This document shows, piece after piece, positions 53,292 to 62,930 of a DNA stretch of 64,000 nucleotides. The notes beneath the pieces are model-generated. The model saw only the letters and a list, made by a program, of their open reading frames with translations, had not been told where the DNA came from and did no database searches. Location of the stretch: contig JAICUB010000029.1 of assembly GCA_025936045.1 (NCBI GenBank), positions 1-64,000 of the forward strand. Reading direction: 5' to 3'. The position numbers and the translations under genes were made by a program. Each line of letters opens with the position of its first letter. Position 1 is the stretch's first letter. This DNA is from Polyangiaceae bacterium. GTDB lineage: Bacteria > Myxococcota_A > Polyangia > Polyangiales > Polyangiaceae.

Positions 53292-56200
53292 ATGCCGTCT
53301 CGCTTCCGGCCCGGGGCGTTCTTCGCGAGCTTTCTCGTGCTGCTCCTGCTCACGAGCGGGGCGTCCGGGGAGCCCGCCACGACGAGCGCGTGCGACACGA
53401 CGAACCTCCTCGCCGGGAAGTCCCCGGTCGAAACGGACAACGTCGCGGGCTCCCCCGTCCGAGTGACGGACGGAGCGATTGGTCACGAAGGCGCGCCGTG
53501 GGACGCGCCCGAAGCAGTGACGTTCGCGGGCGCGGGCTCGCTCACCTACGACCTCGGTGCCGTGCAGGCCGTCGGCGCCGCGTACGTGCAAGCCGACGGA
53601 AACGATACCTATCGTCTCGCGGGCTCCGTCGACGGCACGCCCGGGAGCTATCGCCGGCTCGGCGAATTCGAAAATGTGCGGCGCCTGGGCCACGGGTTAC
53701 GCGGTCGCACGCTGCGTTTCGCGCCGGCGAGCGTGCGTTTCCTGCGCGTGAGCGAAGGCAGCGGCGACGGTGCCTTTTCCATCACCGAGCTCGCCGTCTA
53801 TTGCAGCGCGCCCGCGCCGTTTCCGCCGGCATTTCGCGTCGAAGGCCCGAGCGCGGGCGTCGTGCCCGCGGCGAACGACCAGGCCGCCGGACCGACGATC
53901 TCGCTCGAGGAGGATACGAACGCCGGGACGAGACTGCCGCTCTCGATCGCGGCGGGGGTCCTGCTCGTGCTCGGGGGCGCCGCGAGCATGCGCCGCAGGA
54001 GCACCGCCGCGCCCAAGCGAACGAAGGAGCAACGGCACCGCGAGCGCGAAACGGCACGGGTTGCGGCGACGGAACGGCTGCTTCGCCTCATGTTCCTCGG
54101 GAGCGGCACGGCGGCGCTGATTTACGAGGTCGTCTGGTTCCATCTGATGCGGCTCGTGATCGGCGCCTCGGCGCTGTCGGTCGGCATCGTGCTCGCGAGC
54201 TTCATGGGCGGCATGTTCCTCGGCAGCCTCTTGTTCCCGCGCTACGTGCCGCCGAGTCGGCATCCGCTGCGCGTCTACGGCCTGCTCGAAATCGGCGTCG
54301 GCGTGTGCGGCTTGCTCATGCCGCTCGTGCTCCCGGCCGTCCGCTCCGTGTACGTCGGGCTCGTCGGCTACGGCGCGCTCGGCATTGCGCTGCGCGGCCT
54401 GATCGCGGCGGTACTGCTGCTGCCGCCGACGGCGCTCATGGGCGCGACGCTGCCGGCAATCGCGCGCCGTTACCCCGCCGGCCGGCGCGGCATGTCCGCG
54501 CTCGCGTGGCTTTACACGACGAACACCGCCGGCGCGGTGCTCGGCAGCTTGCTCGCGGCGTTCTACCTGCTCGCGCTCTTCGACGTATGGGTTGCGACGC
54601 TGGCGGCGGCCGCCGTGAATTTCGTCGTGGGTGGGCTCGCCGTGCGGCTCGCGCGGACGACGCCGCACACGCTCACACCGCCGAACGGCGCCCTGCGCGG
54701 CGAGCACGCCGAGCAGGCTCGGCCGCGCTCGGAGCGGGCCGGGGCCGGCATGGACGCGCGTGCGATTTACCTCGTTGCGGGCCTGTCCGGGCTCACCTCC
54801 ATCGGCGCGCAAGTATTGTGGACACGCCTGCTCACGCTGCTCTTCGGCGCGACCGTCTTCGCCTTCGCGCTCATTCTGGCGGTGTTTCTCGCCGGCCTCG
54901 GCCTCGGCAGCGGGCTCGCCGCGTACCTTCTGCGCCGCGGCCAGCGCGCCGCGCGCGCGCTCGGCTTCACGCAGCTCTTGCTCGTACCGGCGCTCTTCGT
55001 CTCCGGTCTGGTCCTCGCGCGCTACCTGCCCTTCGCGTCGCCGCCCGCCTTCACTCCCGTGGGCGCGCTCCACGGCTTGCACGTGGTCCGCGCGGTCGTG
55101 GTGATCCTGCTTCCCGCCGTGCTCTGGGGCGCGAGCTTCCCCTTCGCGCTCGCCGCGGCCGCCGCTTCGAGCACCGACACCGGCCGCTCGAGCGCGTACG
55201 TCTATGCCGCCAACACCATCGGCGCGATCCTCGGCTCGCTCGGCGTGAGCTTCTGGATCATTCCGAGCTACGGCTCGGGCGTCGCCGGGCAGCTCCTCGC
55301 GGGGACGGCCGGTGTCTCGGCGGCGTTCGCGTTCGGTGCGCTCGCGCGCGCCGCCGCGGGCCGCAGACCCGGCAAGGGCGTGTTCGAGCCGGCGTGGGCG
55401 CTCGGCTTCGGCGCGCTCGCCGCGGCGTTTTTACCGAGCCTTTCGCCAGTCTTTCTCGCGCACGGTCGCTACGTGTGGTGGGTCGACGCGCGCGATCGCT
55501 TTCCGTACGTGAGCGAGGGCGCTGCCTCCACGGTCGCCGTCCACGTCGGCCAGGACGGCTACAAGAACTTCCACGTCGCCGGTCGCGTCGAGGCCACCGA
55601 CAACCCGGCCGACCTGCGCACCGAGCGCCTGATCGGCCATCTGTCGGGGTTGCCGCACCCGCACCCGCGCTCGGTGCTGGTCGTCGGCATGGGCGGCGGC
55701 ATCTCGGCCGGCGCGCTCTCGCTCTACCCCGAGATCGAGCGCATCGTCATCTGCGAGATCGAGCCACGCGTCGTGGGCGCGACGCGGCAATTCGCGGAGG
55801 CGAATTATCACGTGCTCGACAACCCGAAGGTCGAGGTCGTGTTCGACGACGCGCGTCACTTCCTCGCGACCACCCGCGAGAAATTCGACATCATCACGTC
55901 CGATCCCATCCATCCCTGGGTGCGCGGCAACTCGATCTTGTTTTCACGCGAGTACTACCAAATCGTGCGAAACCGGCTGAATCCCGGCGGGCTCGCGACC
56001 CAGTGGGTGCCGCTCTACGAGACGAGCGAGCTCGCCATCAAGATCCAGATGCAGACGTTCATGGACGCGTTCCCGAACGGCACGGTGTGGAACACGCAGA
56101 CGAGCGGCAAAGGTTACGATGTCGTGCTCGTCGGCGGGGAAGCGCCGCTCCGTCTCGACGTGGCGTCGATTCAGCGGCGCATCGACGCAAACCCCGCGCT

Positions 56201-56477
56201 CAAACAGTCGCTCGCCGACGTGAAGATCGGCGACGCGGTCGATCTGCTCGCGACTTACGGCGCGAGCGGCGGCGACATGAAGGGCTGGCTCGCGGGGACG
56301 CCCATCAATCGCGACTTCAGCCTGAAGCTCGAGTACATCTCCGGACTCTCGCTCAACGTGGGGGAAGCGGACGCGATCTATTCGCACATGGTGCACGGCC
56401 GTACGTACCCAGCCTTTGCCGCTTCAGGCAGCCTGGACCAGGAGCTCCGGCGCCGCGTGCTGGCGGGCGGCGGTTGA
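53292..56477 (+). CDS. Membrane spermidine synthase-like protein with N-terminal discoidin-like domain
   Basis: 1061 residues. Signal peptide, then a discoidin-like carbohydrate-binding beta domain ([14 protein letters not shown]...[32 protein letters not shown]), a TM helix, and about 12-14 helices in two MFS-like halves ([42 protein letters not shown]). The C-terminal domain is an aminopropyltransferase/SAM fold: [43 protein letters not shown]. This is the fused MFS/spermidine synthase group, whose substrates are mostly unknown. A perfect AAGGAGG ribosome site precedes the ATG at 53292. The discoidin-like front is an unusual addition. Confidence 0.85.
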   Translation: MPSRFRPGAFFASFLVLLLLTSGASGEPATTSACDTTNLLAGKSPVETDNVAGSPVRVTDGAIGHEGAPWDAPEAVTFAGAGSLTYDLGAVQAVGAAYVQADGNDTYRLAGSVDGTPGSYRRLGEFENVRRLGHGLRGRTLRFAPASVRFLRVSEGSGDGAFSITELAVYCSAPAPFPPAFRVEGPSAGVVPAANDQAAGPTISLEEDTNAGTRLPLSIAAGVLLVLGGAASMRRRSTAAPKRTKEQRHRERETARVAATERLLRLMFLGSGTAALIYEVVWFHLMRLVIGASALSVGIVLASFMGGMFLGSLLFPRYVPPSRHPLRVYGLLEIGVGVCGLLMPLVLPAVRSVYVGLVGYGALGIALRGLIAAVLLLPPTALMGATLPAIARRYPAGRRGMSALAWLYTTNTAGAVLGSLLAAFYLLALFDVWVATLAAAAVNFVVGGLAVRLARTTPHTLTPPNGALRGEHAEQARPRSERAGAGMDARAIYLVAGLSGLTSIGAQVLWTRLLTLLFGATVFAFALILAVFLAGLGLGSGLAAYLLRRGQRAARALGFTQLLLVPALFVSGLVLARYLPFASPPAFTPVGALHGLHVVRAVVVILLPAVLWGASFPFALAAAAASSTDTGRSSAYVYAANTIGAILGSLGVSFWIIPSYGSGVAGQLLAGTAGVSAAFAFGALARAAAGRRPGKGVFEPAWALGFGALAAAFLPSLSPVFLAHGRYVWWVDARDRFPYVSEGAASTVAVHVGQDGYKNFHVAGRVEATDNPADLRTERLIGHLSGLPHPHPRSVLVVGMGGGISAGALSLYPEIERIVICEIEPRVVGATRQFAEANYHVLDNPKVEVVFDDARHFLATTREKFDIITSDPIHPWVRGNSILFSREYYQIVRNRLNPGGLATQWVPLYETSELAIKIQMQTFMDAFPNGTVWNTQTSGKGYDVVLVGGEAPLRLDVASIQRRIDANPALKQSLADVKIGDAVDLLATYGASGGDMKGWLAGTPINRDFSLKLEYISGLSLNVGEADAIYSHMVHGRTYPAFAASGSLDQELRRRVLAGGG

Positions 56478-56545
56478 CTCGAGCGAGCGCCCACCCCCAA
56501 ACTGCCCGAAAACAGCGGGCCCACGCCGCTCGGAGGCCCTTCATC

Positions 56546-56971
56546 ATGCGTTACCTTCACACGATGCTGCGCGTGCGCGACCTGGACGCCGCGCTCGACT
56601 TTTTCGTGAACAAGCTCGGGCTCGAGGAGTCGCGACGCAGCGTGAACGAGAAAGGGCGCTTCACGCTCGTCTTCTTGAGCACGGGTTCCGCGGACGATCC
56701 GGCGCAAGTCGAGCTCACCTACAATTGGGACCAGGCCGAGCCGTACCCGACGGGCCGCTTCTTCGGTCACCTCGCCTACGCCGTGGACGACATCTACGCG
56801 ACGTGCGCGCGGCTGCAGGCGGCGGGGGTCGCGATCCTGCGTCCGCCGCGCGACGGGCACATGGCCTTCGTCAAGTCGCCCGACGGCCACTCCGTCGAGC
56901 TCTTGCAGCACGGGGCGTCGCTCCCGCCGGCCGAGCCCTGGGCGTCGATGCCGAATCAGGGGAGTTGGTGA
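56546..56971 (+). CDS. gloA: Lactoylglutathione lyase (glyoxalase I)
   Basis: A 141-aa metalloenzyme isomerising the methylglyoxal-glutathione hemithioacetal. Metal ligands His5, Glu56, His75 and Glu118 align with His5, Glu56, His74 and Glu122 of E. coli GloA. Typical segments are [28 protein letters not shown] and [14 protein letters not shown]. Follows the synthase gene by 68 bp and precedes the ABC exporter by 16 bp. Confidence 0.96.
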   Translation: MRYLHTMLRVRDLDAALDFFVNKLGLEESRRSVNEKGRFTLVFLSTGSADDPAQVELTYNWDQAEPYPTGRFFGHLAYAVDDIYATCARLQAAGVAILRPPRDGHMAFVKSPDGHSVELLQHGASLPPAEPWASMPNQGSW

Positions 56972-56987
56972 ACGCCGCGGGCCGCGT

Positions 56988-58862
56988 ATGAGCCCTCCGC
57001 CCGCACGCCCCGCCGAGCCCAAAAAGCCGCTGCCGGCGCTGATCCGCGAGAGCTTTGCGTACCTCGGGCGCGCGCTCGCGCTCGTGTGGCGCTCGTCGCA
57101 GGCGCTCACGCTCGCGCTCGCGCTGCTCACGCTGTTCGCCGCCGCGACGCCGCCCGCCGTGGCCTGGGCGGGCAAGCGCATCGTCGACGCGGTCGTGGCG
57201 CGCTCGCGTTCGGCGACGCTCGAGTGGGTGGGCATCGAGCTCGGGCTCATCGTGCTGCAGGCGACGCTCGGGCGCGGCCTGTCGCTCGTGCGCGCCGTGC
57301 TCGCGTCCCGGCTCGGCACCGACGTGAACCTCGCCATCCTCGAGCGTGCCGTGCGGCTCGAGCTCCGCGACTTCGAGGACCCCGAATTTTACGACCGGCT
57401 CACGCGCGCGCGGCGCGAGGCTTCGTCGCGGCCCGTTTCGCTCGTGACCGAGAGTTTTTCGCTCGTGCAGGGCGTACTGACCCTGCTCGGTTACGCGCTG
57501 CTGCTCGCGGCGTTCAGCGTCTGGGCGGTGCTCGGTCTGATGCTCGCGACGGTGCCCGCCACCATCGCCGAGATGCGCTATTCGAAGAGCGCGTTTCGGC
57601 TGCGCAACTGGCGCTCGCAAGACTCGCGGCGGCTCATGTACCTCGAGTACGTGCTCGCGAACGACGAGCACGCCAAAGAGGTCAAGCTGTTCGGGCTCGG
57701 CCCGCTCTTTCTCGGCCGCTACCGCGCGCTCGCCGAGCGCTTTTATCGGGAGGATTCGCGGCTCGCGGCGCGACGCGCGATCGTCACGCACCTGCTCTCC
57801 TTGCTCGCGACGTTCGCGTTCTACGGCGCCTATGCGGCCATGGCGGCGCTCGCGGCGCTCGGCCGGCTCACGCTCGGCAACATGACGCTCTACGTGCTCG
57901 CATTCCGCAGCGGCCAGCAGTCGTTTCAGTCGATCCTGAGCGGCATCGGCAGCATCTACGAGCACAACCTCTACATGTCGAACCTCTTCGAGTATCTCGA
58001 CACCGCGCTCGCGCGCGAAACGGAAAGCGCGCTCGCGAACGGCGCCGCCGGCGCGCCGCTGCTCGCCGGCAACGCAGCCCGAGCCGCGCTCGACGTCTCC
58101 GCGGAAGAGCGCGGCATTCGCCTCGACGACGTGAGCTTTCGCTATCCCGGCAAGCCCGACTGGACGATCCGCCACATGAACCTGTTCATCCCGCGCGGAC
58201 AGAGCGTCGCGCTCGTCGGGCCGAACGGCGCGGGCAAGACGACGCTCGTGAAGCTCGTGACGCGGCTCTATCGTCCCACCGAAGGGCGCGTGCTCCTCGA
58301 CGGCAAGGACCTCGACGCCTGGGACGAAGCGGCGCTGCTCGCGCGCTTCGGCGTCGTGTTCCAAGACTTCAATCGCTATCAGCTGAAATTGCGAGAAAAT
58401 GTGGGCGTGGGCAGCGTCGAGCACCTCGAGGACGACGCGCGCGTCGTGCGCGCGGTCGAGCGCGGCGGCGCCGAAACCGTCGTCTCGTCGCTCGCGTCCG
58501 GCATCGAGACACCGCTCGGACGCTGGTTCCAGGACGGCGTCGAGCTCTCGGGCGGCCAGTGGCAAAAGCTCGCACTCTCGCGCGCCTTCATGCGCGAGCA
58601 AGCCGACATCCTCGTGCTCGACGAGCCGACCGCCGCCCTCGACGCCGAAGCCGAGCACGCCGTCTTCGAGCGCTTCAAAACCCTCGCTGCGGGCCGCACC
58701 ACCATCATCATCTCGCACCGCTTCCCCACGGTGCGCATGGCCGACCGCATCCTCGTCCTCGAGCAAGGCGCCCTCACGGAAGAAGGCACGCATGCCGAGC
58801 TCCTCGCCAAAGACGGCACCTACGCGCACCTCTACCGGTTACAGGCGCGCGGCTATTCCTGA
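56988..58862 (+). CDS. ABC transporter, fused permease and ATPase (type-I exporter half)
   Basis: 624 residues. Six-helix exporter domain (about 40-330), then the nucleotide-binding domain: Walker A GPNGAGKTT, Q-loop VVFQDFNRY, signature LSGGQWQKLALSRA, Walker B ILVLDEPTAALD and H-loop SHRFPTV. It must homodimerise. The NBD resembles peptide/lantibiotic-type exporters, yet no precursor or maturation genes are close. Substrate unknown. Confidence 0.93.
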   Translation: MSPPPARPAEPKKPLPALIRESFAYLGRALALVWRSSQALTLALALLTLFAAATPPAVAWAGKRIVDAVVARSRSATLEWVGIELGLIVLQATLGRGLSLVRAVLASRLGTDVNLAILERAVRLELRDFEDPEFYDRLTRARREASSRPVSLVTESFSLVQGVLTLLGYALLLAAFSVWAVLGLMLATVPATIAEMRYSKSAFRLRNWRSQDSRRLMYLEYVLANDEHAKEVKLFGLGPLFLGRYRALAERFYREDSRLAARRAIVTHLLSLLATFAFYGAYAAMAALAALGRLTLGNMTLYVLAFRSGQQSFQSILSGIGSIYEHNLYMSNLFEYLDTALARETESALANGAAGAPLLAGNAARAALDVSAEERGIRLDDVSFRYPGKPDWTIRHMNLFIPRGQSVALVGPNGAGKTTLVKLVTRLYRPTEGRVLLDGKDLDAWDEAALLARFGVVFQDFNRYQLKLRENVGVGSVEHLEDDARVVRAVERGGAETVVSSLASGIETPLGRWFQDGVELSGGQWQKLALSRAFMREQADILVLDEPTAALDAEAEHAVFERFKTLAAGRTTIIISHRFPTVRMADRILVLEQGALTEEGTHAELLAKDGTYAHLYRLQARGYS

Positions 58863-58926
58863 GCTCCGTTCGTCGTGTGTTTTTGGTGTGTTTTTTGGCA
58901 CGCCGAATGCACTCGAAGTGGGGGTC

Positions 58927-59178
58927 ATGGCCGACATCACTGACCCAAACCAGCGGGAAGACCCTACCCCTGCCAAAACCGACCAGGTGACGGCGGGCGG
59001 AGCGATCCTCTTCATCAGCGCGGGAGTCATTGGCCTCATTGGGATCATTTTGATGACCATGGGGCAGTTCTTCGCGGCGCCCCTCGTCATCCTCGCCCTC
59101 CTCATGTGGGCAGGCGGCAAATGGAAGCTGAAGCACGACCAGAACCTGACGCCGACGGCCTCACCGCCCGCGCGTTGA
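58927..59178 (+). CDS. Small two-helix membrane protein
   Basis: 83 residues: a polar N-terminus (MADITDPNQREDPTPAKTD), two close hydrophobic segments (GAILFISAGVIGLIGIILMTMG and FFAAPLVILALLMWAGG), then a basic C-terminus. Codon use matches neighbours. It lies 64 bp after the ABC exporter gene. Function unknown. Confidence 0.65.
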   Translation: MADITDPNQREDPTPAKTDQVTAGGAILFISAGVIGLIGIILMTMGQFFAAPLVILALLMWAGGKWKLKHDQNLTPTASPPAR

Positions 59179-59239
59179 AGCCGGCCGTAGCGCCCGCGCC
59201 GTAATGGCCGGAAGCGCACGGGGTTTCGTCCATCGTGGC

Positions 59240-60997
59240 TCAGAGCCCGAGCGGCCCGGGCTCGTGCGGCACGACCGTGCTCGAACCGACGGGCGGCAGG
59301 GGCCGCCCCACGAGGGCGCCGTGCTCGAGCGCGAGCAAGCAAGCATTCTGCGGCAGGTCGAACGCGACGCTCACCGGCAAGCCGTGCGCTGCCTGGAGCA
59401 CCGTCGCCGTGAAGGTGGGAAAGGCGACGTGCATGCCCGCGGCGAGCGGTGAATCGCGAAAGAGTCGCTCGAACATCGTCGGGCGATGGCGCTTTCCCCC
59501 GACGACGCTCAGCACGACCGTCTCGGCGCTGGGGCGCTCGAGGCGTACCGCTGCGGGGACCATCGAGAGCACGGTCAGGCGTGGATGGTCGCGTGAGACA
59601 TCCGGCCGATAGTAGCGAAGCAAGCTGCCGCCGAAGAGACTCAGCGTCGGATCGGCGCCCGTCACGACGAAGAGCGGTGAACCCGCGCTGCAGCGCGCAA
59701 AATCGGCGCTTTGCGCGAGCGCGTGTTGCCGGCGACTCACCTGCACCATCATTTCCGTACCGGCGAGCCGCACGGCGCCCGCGAACAGGAGGTGCACGAA
59801 GAGGAGGGCCGCGCCGGCGGCGCGCCACGCAAAGCGCGGCGCTCGCGCCGGACGCGCGAGCGCCGTGTCGATGGCCGTCGCGACGAGCGGCGCGGACGCG
59901 AGCATCGGCAGCAGGAGCACGCGTCCGTCGGGGACGCCGCCGACCATCGGCAAGCTGGAAAACAGCGCCGACAGCGCAAACCAGGTCACTTTTCGGCGTT
60001 CGGCGCCGCCCGCGGCCCCACGCCACGCGAGCAAGACGACGAGAGCACTCGTGAGCACGCCGACCAAAGCCAGCACCGAACGAGCGCCCGCCGCCGGCCC
60101 CCACAGCGAGGCGGGCACGGCGAACGCGAGCTCACCGAGCAGGATCGGCAAGCGCGTGAGCATGGCGGCGAGAAACGCGGCCGGTGCCGAGAAGGGCGAA
60201 ATGTAGAGCGCGCTGTGCTTCACCCCGTAACCGGCGAGGGCGTAGGCGAGCAGGTACGCGCACGCCGCCGCGATCCAAGGGAGCGCCCGGAGCGCGCGCG
60301 TTCGCCATGGGCGCTCGGTCGCGAAGAGCTCGTACGCGACGAGCATGGCGACTGCCGCGAGGCACGTTTCGCTCGCGAGCGCCGAGAGCGCGAGGCAGAG
60401 CGCCGCGAGCCAAGACAGGGAGCTTGCCGCGCGACGTTCGGCGCTTTGCACGTGAAGGTACACGGCGAGCGCCCCGAAGAGCCCACCGACGACCACGTGC
60501 CGGCCCGCGACCCACGTCAGATTCACCGAGTGGCCGCTGGCGAGCGCGAACACGAGCGCGGCCAGCCCGGCGCGGTTCGGCGCAAGCACGGCGCGGAACA
60601 GCGCGAAGGCGACCGCCGTCACCGCCATGAACAGCACCGCGCCGAAGAGATGCGCCGCTAACGCCGAACCCCCGAAGAGCGCTTGGTCGAGCGCCACGGC
60701 CAGGCTGCCGAGCGGTCTGAAAAAGCGAATCGCAAAATGCGGGTCCGTGAACCAGGGCACGAAGCCGCGAGCCAGCCAGTCCTCCGCGCGAAAGTTCCCG
60801 CCCGTGAAGTCGTAGAGCGTGGCGGGGCCGAGCCCGAGCTCCGGCACCCGCTGGCTCAGCACGAGGCGCTGCAGAAAATCGTCCATCACGAACCCCGTCC
60901 GCAGCGCGGGCAAAACGAGGAGCACGGTCGCGAGCCAGGCGAACGACACGCCACGCTTGCCCCACACGTTGAGCGGTTGGTCGGCGGCTCGGGTCAT
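59240..60997 (-). CDS. GT-C-like multi-pass membrane protein (PMT-type glycosyltransferase candidate)
   Basis: 585 residues with 10-12 helices. The first loop after TM1 holds the Asp pair FVMDDFLQRL typical of GT-C enzymes, where an acidic pair binds the lipid-phosphate donor. The large extracytoplasmic end (FARCSAGSPLFVVTGADPTLSLFGG...) has strands. It would use polyprenyl-phosphate sugars to glycosylate lipids or proteins outside the membrane. No other glycan genes are adjacent. Family assignment is by topology and the DD motif. Confidence 0.7.
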   Translation of the reverse strand: MTRAADQPLNVWGKRGVSFAWLATVLLVLPALRTGFVMDDFLQRLVLSQRVPELGLGPATLYDFTGGNFRAEDWLARGFVPWFTDPHFAIRFFRPLGSLAVALDQALFGGSALAAHLFGAVLFMAVTAVAFALFRAVLAPNRAGLAALVFALASGHSVNLTWVAGRHVVVGGLFGALAVYLHVQSAERRAASSLSWLAALCLALSALASETCLAAVAMLVAYELFATERPWRTRALRALPWIAAACAYLLAYALAGYGVKHSALYISPFSAPAAFLAAMLTRLPILLGELAFAVPASLWGPAAGARSVLALVGVLTSALVVLLAWRGAAGGAERRKVTWFALSALFSSLPMVGGVPDGRVLLLPMLASAPLVATAIDTALARPARAPRFAWRAAGAALLFVHLLFAGAVRLAGTEMMVQVSRRQHALAQSADFARCSAGSPLFVVTGADPTLSLFGGSLLRYYRPDVSRDHPRLTVLSMVPAAVRLERPSAETVVLSVVGGKRHRPTMFERLFRDSPLAAGMHVAFPTFTATVLQAAHGLPVSVAFDLPQNACLLALEHGALVGRPLPPVGSSTVVPHEPGPLGL

Positions 60998-61085
60998 CGG
61001 TCGGCCCCGCTATGCATAGAACAACCAGCGCCCGTGAACAGGGGTCGAGCCCTCCGCGCCCGGCCGTGCTACCCGACGCCCGCAC

Positions 61086-62915
61086 GTGCCCGTCCTTTTG
61101 TCCGCCCGCAATCTGAGTCACGCCTTCGGCGCGCGCCCCTTGTTCGAGGGCGTGAGCTTCACGCTCTCGGACGGTGACCGCGTCGGGCTCATCGGGCCGA
61201 ACGGCGCGGGGAAATCGACTCTCCTCAAGATCCTCGCCGGCGCGATCGCGCCCGATCGCGGCGAGCTCGCGCGGCGCGGCGGGCTCCGGACCGCTTACCT
61301 CGAGCAGGTGACGGAGCTCGACTTTCCGACCGTGCGCGCCGCCGTGCGCGAGCGGCTGCCGAAGGACGAGCACGCCCACGAGAACGAGGGGCTCGTCGAC
61401 GAATGGCTCAACCGCCTCGAGCTCGACGCGGACGCGCCGCTCGCCGCGCTCTCGGGCGGCTGGCTCAAGCGCGTCGCGCTCGCGCGGGCGTTCGTCGCTG
61501 ATCCGGAGCTGCTCTTGCTCGACGAGCCGACGAACCACCTCGACGTGGAGAGCATCCTCTGGCTCGAGCGCTTTCTCGGGAACGCGCGCTGCGCGACGCT
61601 GACGGTCACGCACGATCGGCTATTTTTGCAGCGCGTGTCGCGCCGCATCCTCGAGCTCGACCGGCGCAATCCCGGCGGCCTGCTCGACGTCGCGGGCGAC
61701 TACGCGACGTACGTGGAGCAGAAGGCCGAGCTCATGTCCGCGCAGGAGCAGCGCGAGCAAGCGCTCAAAAACACGCTCCGCCGCGAGACGGAATGGCTCC
61801 GGCGCGGTCCCTCCGCCCGTAGCACCAAACAAGTCGCACGCATCGAGCGCGCGGGCACGCTCGCGACGGAGGTGTCCGAGCTCCGCGAGCGCAACCGCGC
61901 GAACCGCATGGATCTCGACTTTCAGGCGCGCGATCCGGACGAGATGCGCCCCAAGCGGCTGATCGAGGCGCGCGGGATTGGCAAGCGCTACGGCGACAAG
62001 CTCGTGCTCGCCGAGCTCGACCTCTTGATCGGACCGCGCACGCGCCTCGGGCTCATCGGGCGCAACGGCTGCGGCAAATCCACGCTGCTCCGGATCCTGA
62101 CCGGCAGCGAGCAGCCGACGGTCGGCGACGTCTTCCGCGCCGATTACCTCAAAATCGCGTATTTCGAGCAAGACCGCGGCTCGCTCGATCCGAAACGCAC
62201 GCTCGCCCAGACGGTGAGCCCGGACGGGGATTTCGTGCACTTCCGCGGCAGCCACGTGCACCGTCACGGCTATCTCGAACGCTTCGCGTTCCGGCCGGAG
62301 CAGATGGCGCAACCGGTCGGCAGCCTGTCCGGCGGCGAGCAGAGCCGGCTGCTCATCGCGCGGCTGATGCTGGAGCCGGCGAACCTGCTCGTGCTCGACG
62401 AGCCGACCAACGACCTCGATCTCGTCACCTTGGCGGTGTTGGAAGACACGTTGAAAAGCTTCGACGGCGCGGTGTTGCTCGTGACGCACGACCGCTATTT
62501 TCTCGATCAGGTCGCGACCGAGCTCCTCGCGTTCCACACGCGCGCCGACGAGGCAGGCCGTGTCACCGCGCTCGCGGACCTCACGCAGTGGGAGACGTTC
62601 CACACGGCGCAGGTGAGCGAAGGCGCTCGCGCGGAGCGGAGCACGAAGGCGGACGCCGCGCGAACGAACGGCGCCCCCGCGAAAAAGAAGAAGCTCAGCT
62701 TCAAGGACCAGCGCGACTACGCGACGATCGAGGCGCGCATTCTGGAAAGCGAAGCGAGGGCCGCGGAAATCGAAGCAGAAATGGCGCGCCCCGAGCTGAT
62801 GTCGAACAGCGCGCGGCTCGTGGAGCTCGACCGGACGCTCGCGGCGGCGCGCGCGGAGGTCGAGGGACTCTACGCGCGCTGGGCCGAGCTCGAAGCGCTG
62901 CGGAGCGAAAGCTGA
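61086..62915 (+). CDS. uup: ABC-F family ATPase, Uup-type
   Basis: 609 residues with two ABC cassettes and no membrane segment. NBD1 Walker A GPNGAGKST, signature LSGGWLKRVALARA, Walker B LLLLDEPTNHLDVES; NBD2 Walker A GRNGCGKST, signature LSGGEQSRLLIARL, LVLDEPTNDLDLVT. An Arg/Lys-rich linker lies between them, and a Uup-type C-terminal coiled coil (LSFKDQRDYATIEARILES...) follows a Lys-rich spacer. ABC-F proteins act on the ribosomal E site; Uup also affects transposon precise excision. Start is GTG at 61086. Confidence 0.93.
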   Translation: MPVLLSARNLSHAFGARPLFEGVSFTLSDGDRVGLIGPNGAGKSTLLKILAGAIAPDRGELARRGGLRTAYLEQVTELDFPTVRAAVRERLPKDEHAHENEGLVDEWLNRLELDADAPLAALSGGWLKRVALARAFVADPELLLLDEPTNHLDVESILWLERFLGNARCATLTVTHDRLFLQRVSRRILELDRRNPGGLLDVAGDYATYVEQKAELMSAQEQREQALKNTLRRETEWLRRGPSARSTKQVARIERAGTLATEVSELRERNRANRMDLDFQARDPDEMRPKRLIEARGIGKRYGDKLVLAELDLLIGPRTRLGLIGRNGCGKSTLLRILTGSEQPTVGDVFRADYLKIAYFEQDRGSLDPKRTLAQTVSPDGDFVHFRGSHVHRHGYLERFAFRPEQMAQPVGSLSGGEQSRLLIARLMLEPANLLVLDEPTNDLDLVTLAVLEDTLKSFDGAVLLVTHDRYFLDQVATELLAFHTRADEAGRVTALADLTQWETFHTAQVSEGARAERSTKADAARTNGAPAKKKKLSFKDQRDYATIEARILESEARAAEIEAEMARPELMSNSARLVELDRTLAAARAEVEGLYARWAELEALRSES

Positions 62916-62930
62916 AGCGGCCCCGCGGCA

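Noticed and set aside
53390-56971. Very long plus-strand open frame across the synthase and glyoxalase genes
   Set aside because: Out of frame with two well-supported genes and extremely Arg/Ala-rich; a GC-bias artefact.
57086-58990. Long frame inside the ABC exporter gene
   Set aside because: Arg-rich shadow of a gene with all ABC motifs in the other frame.
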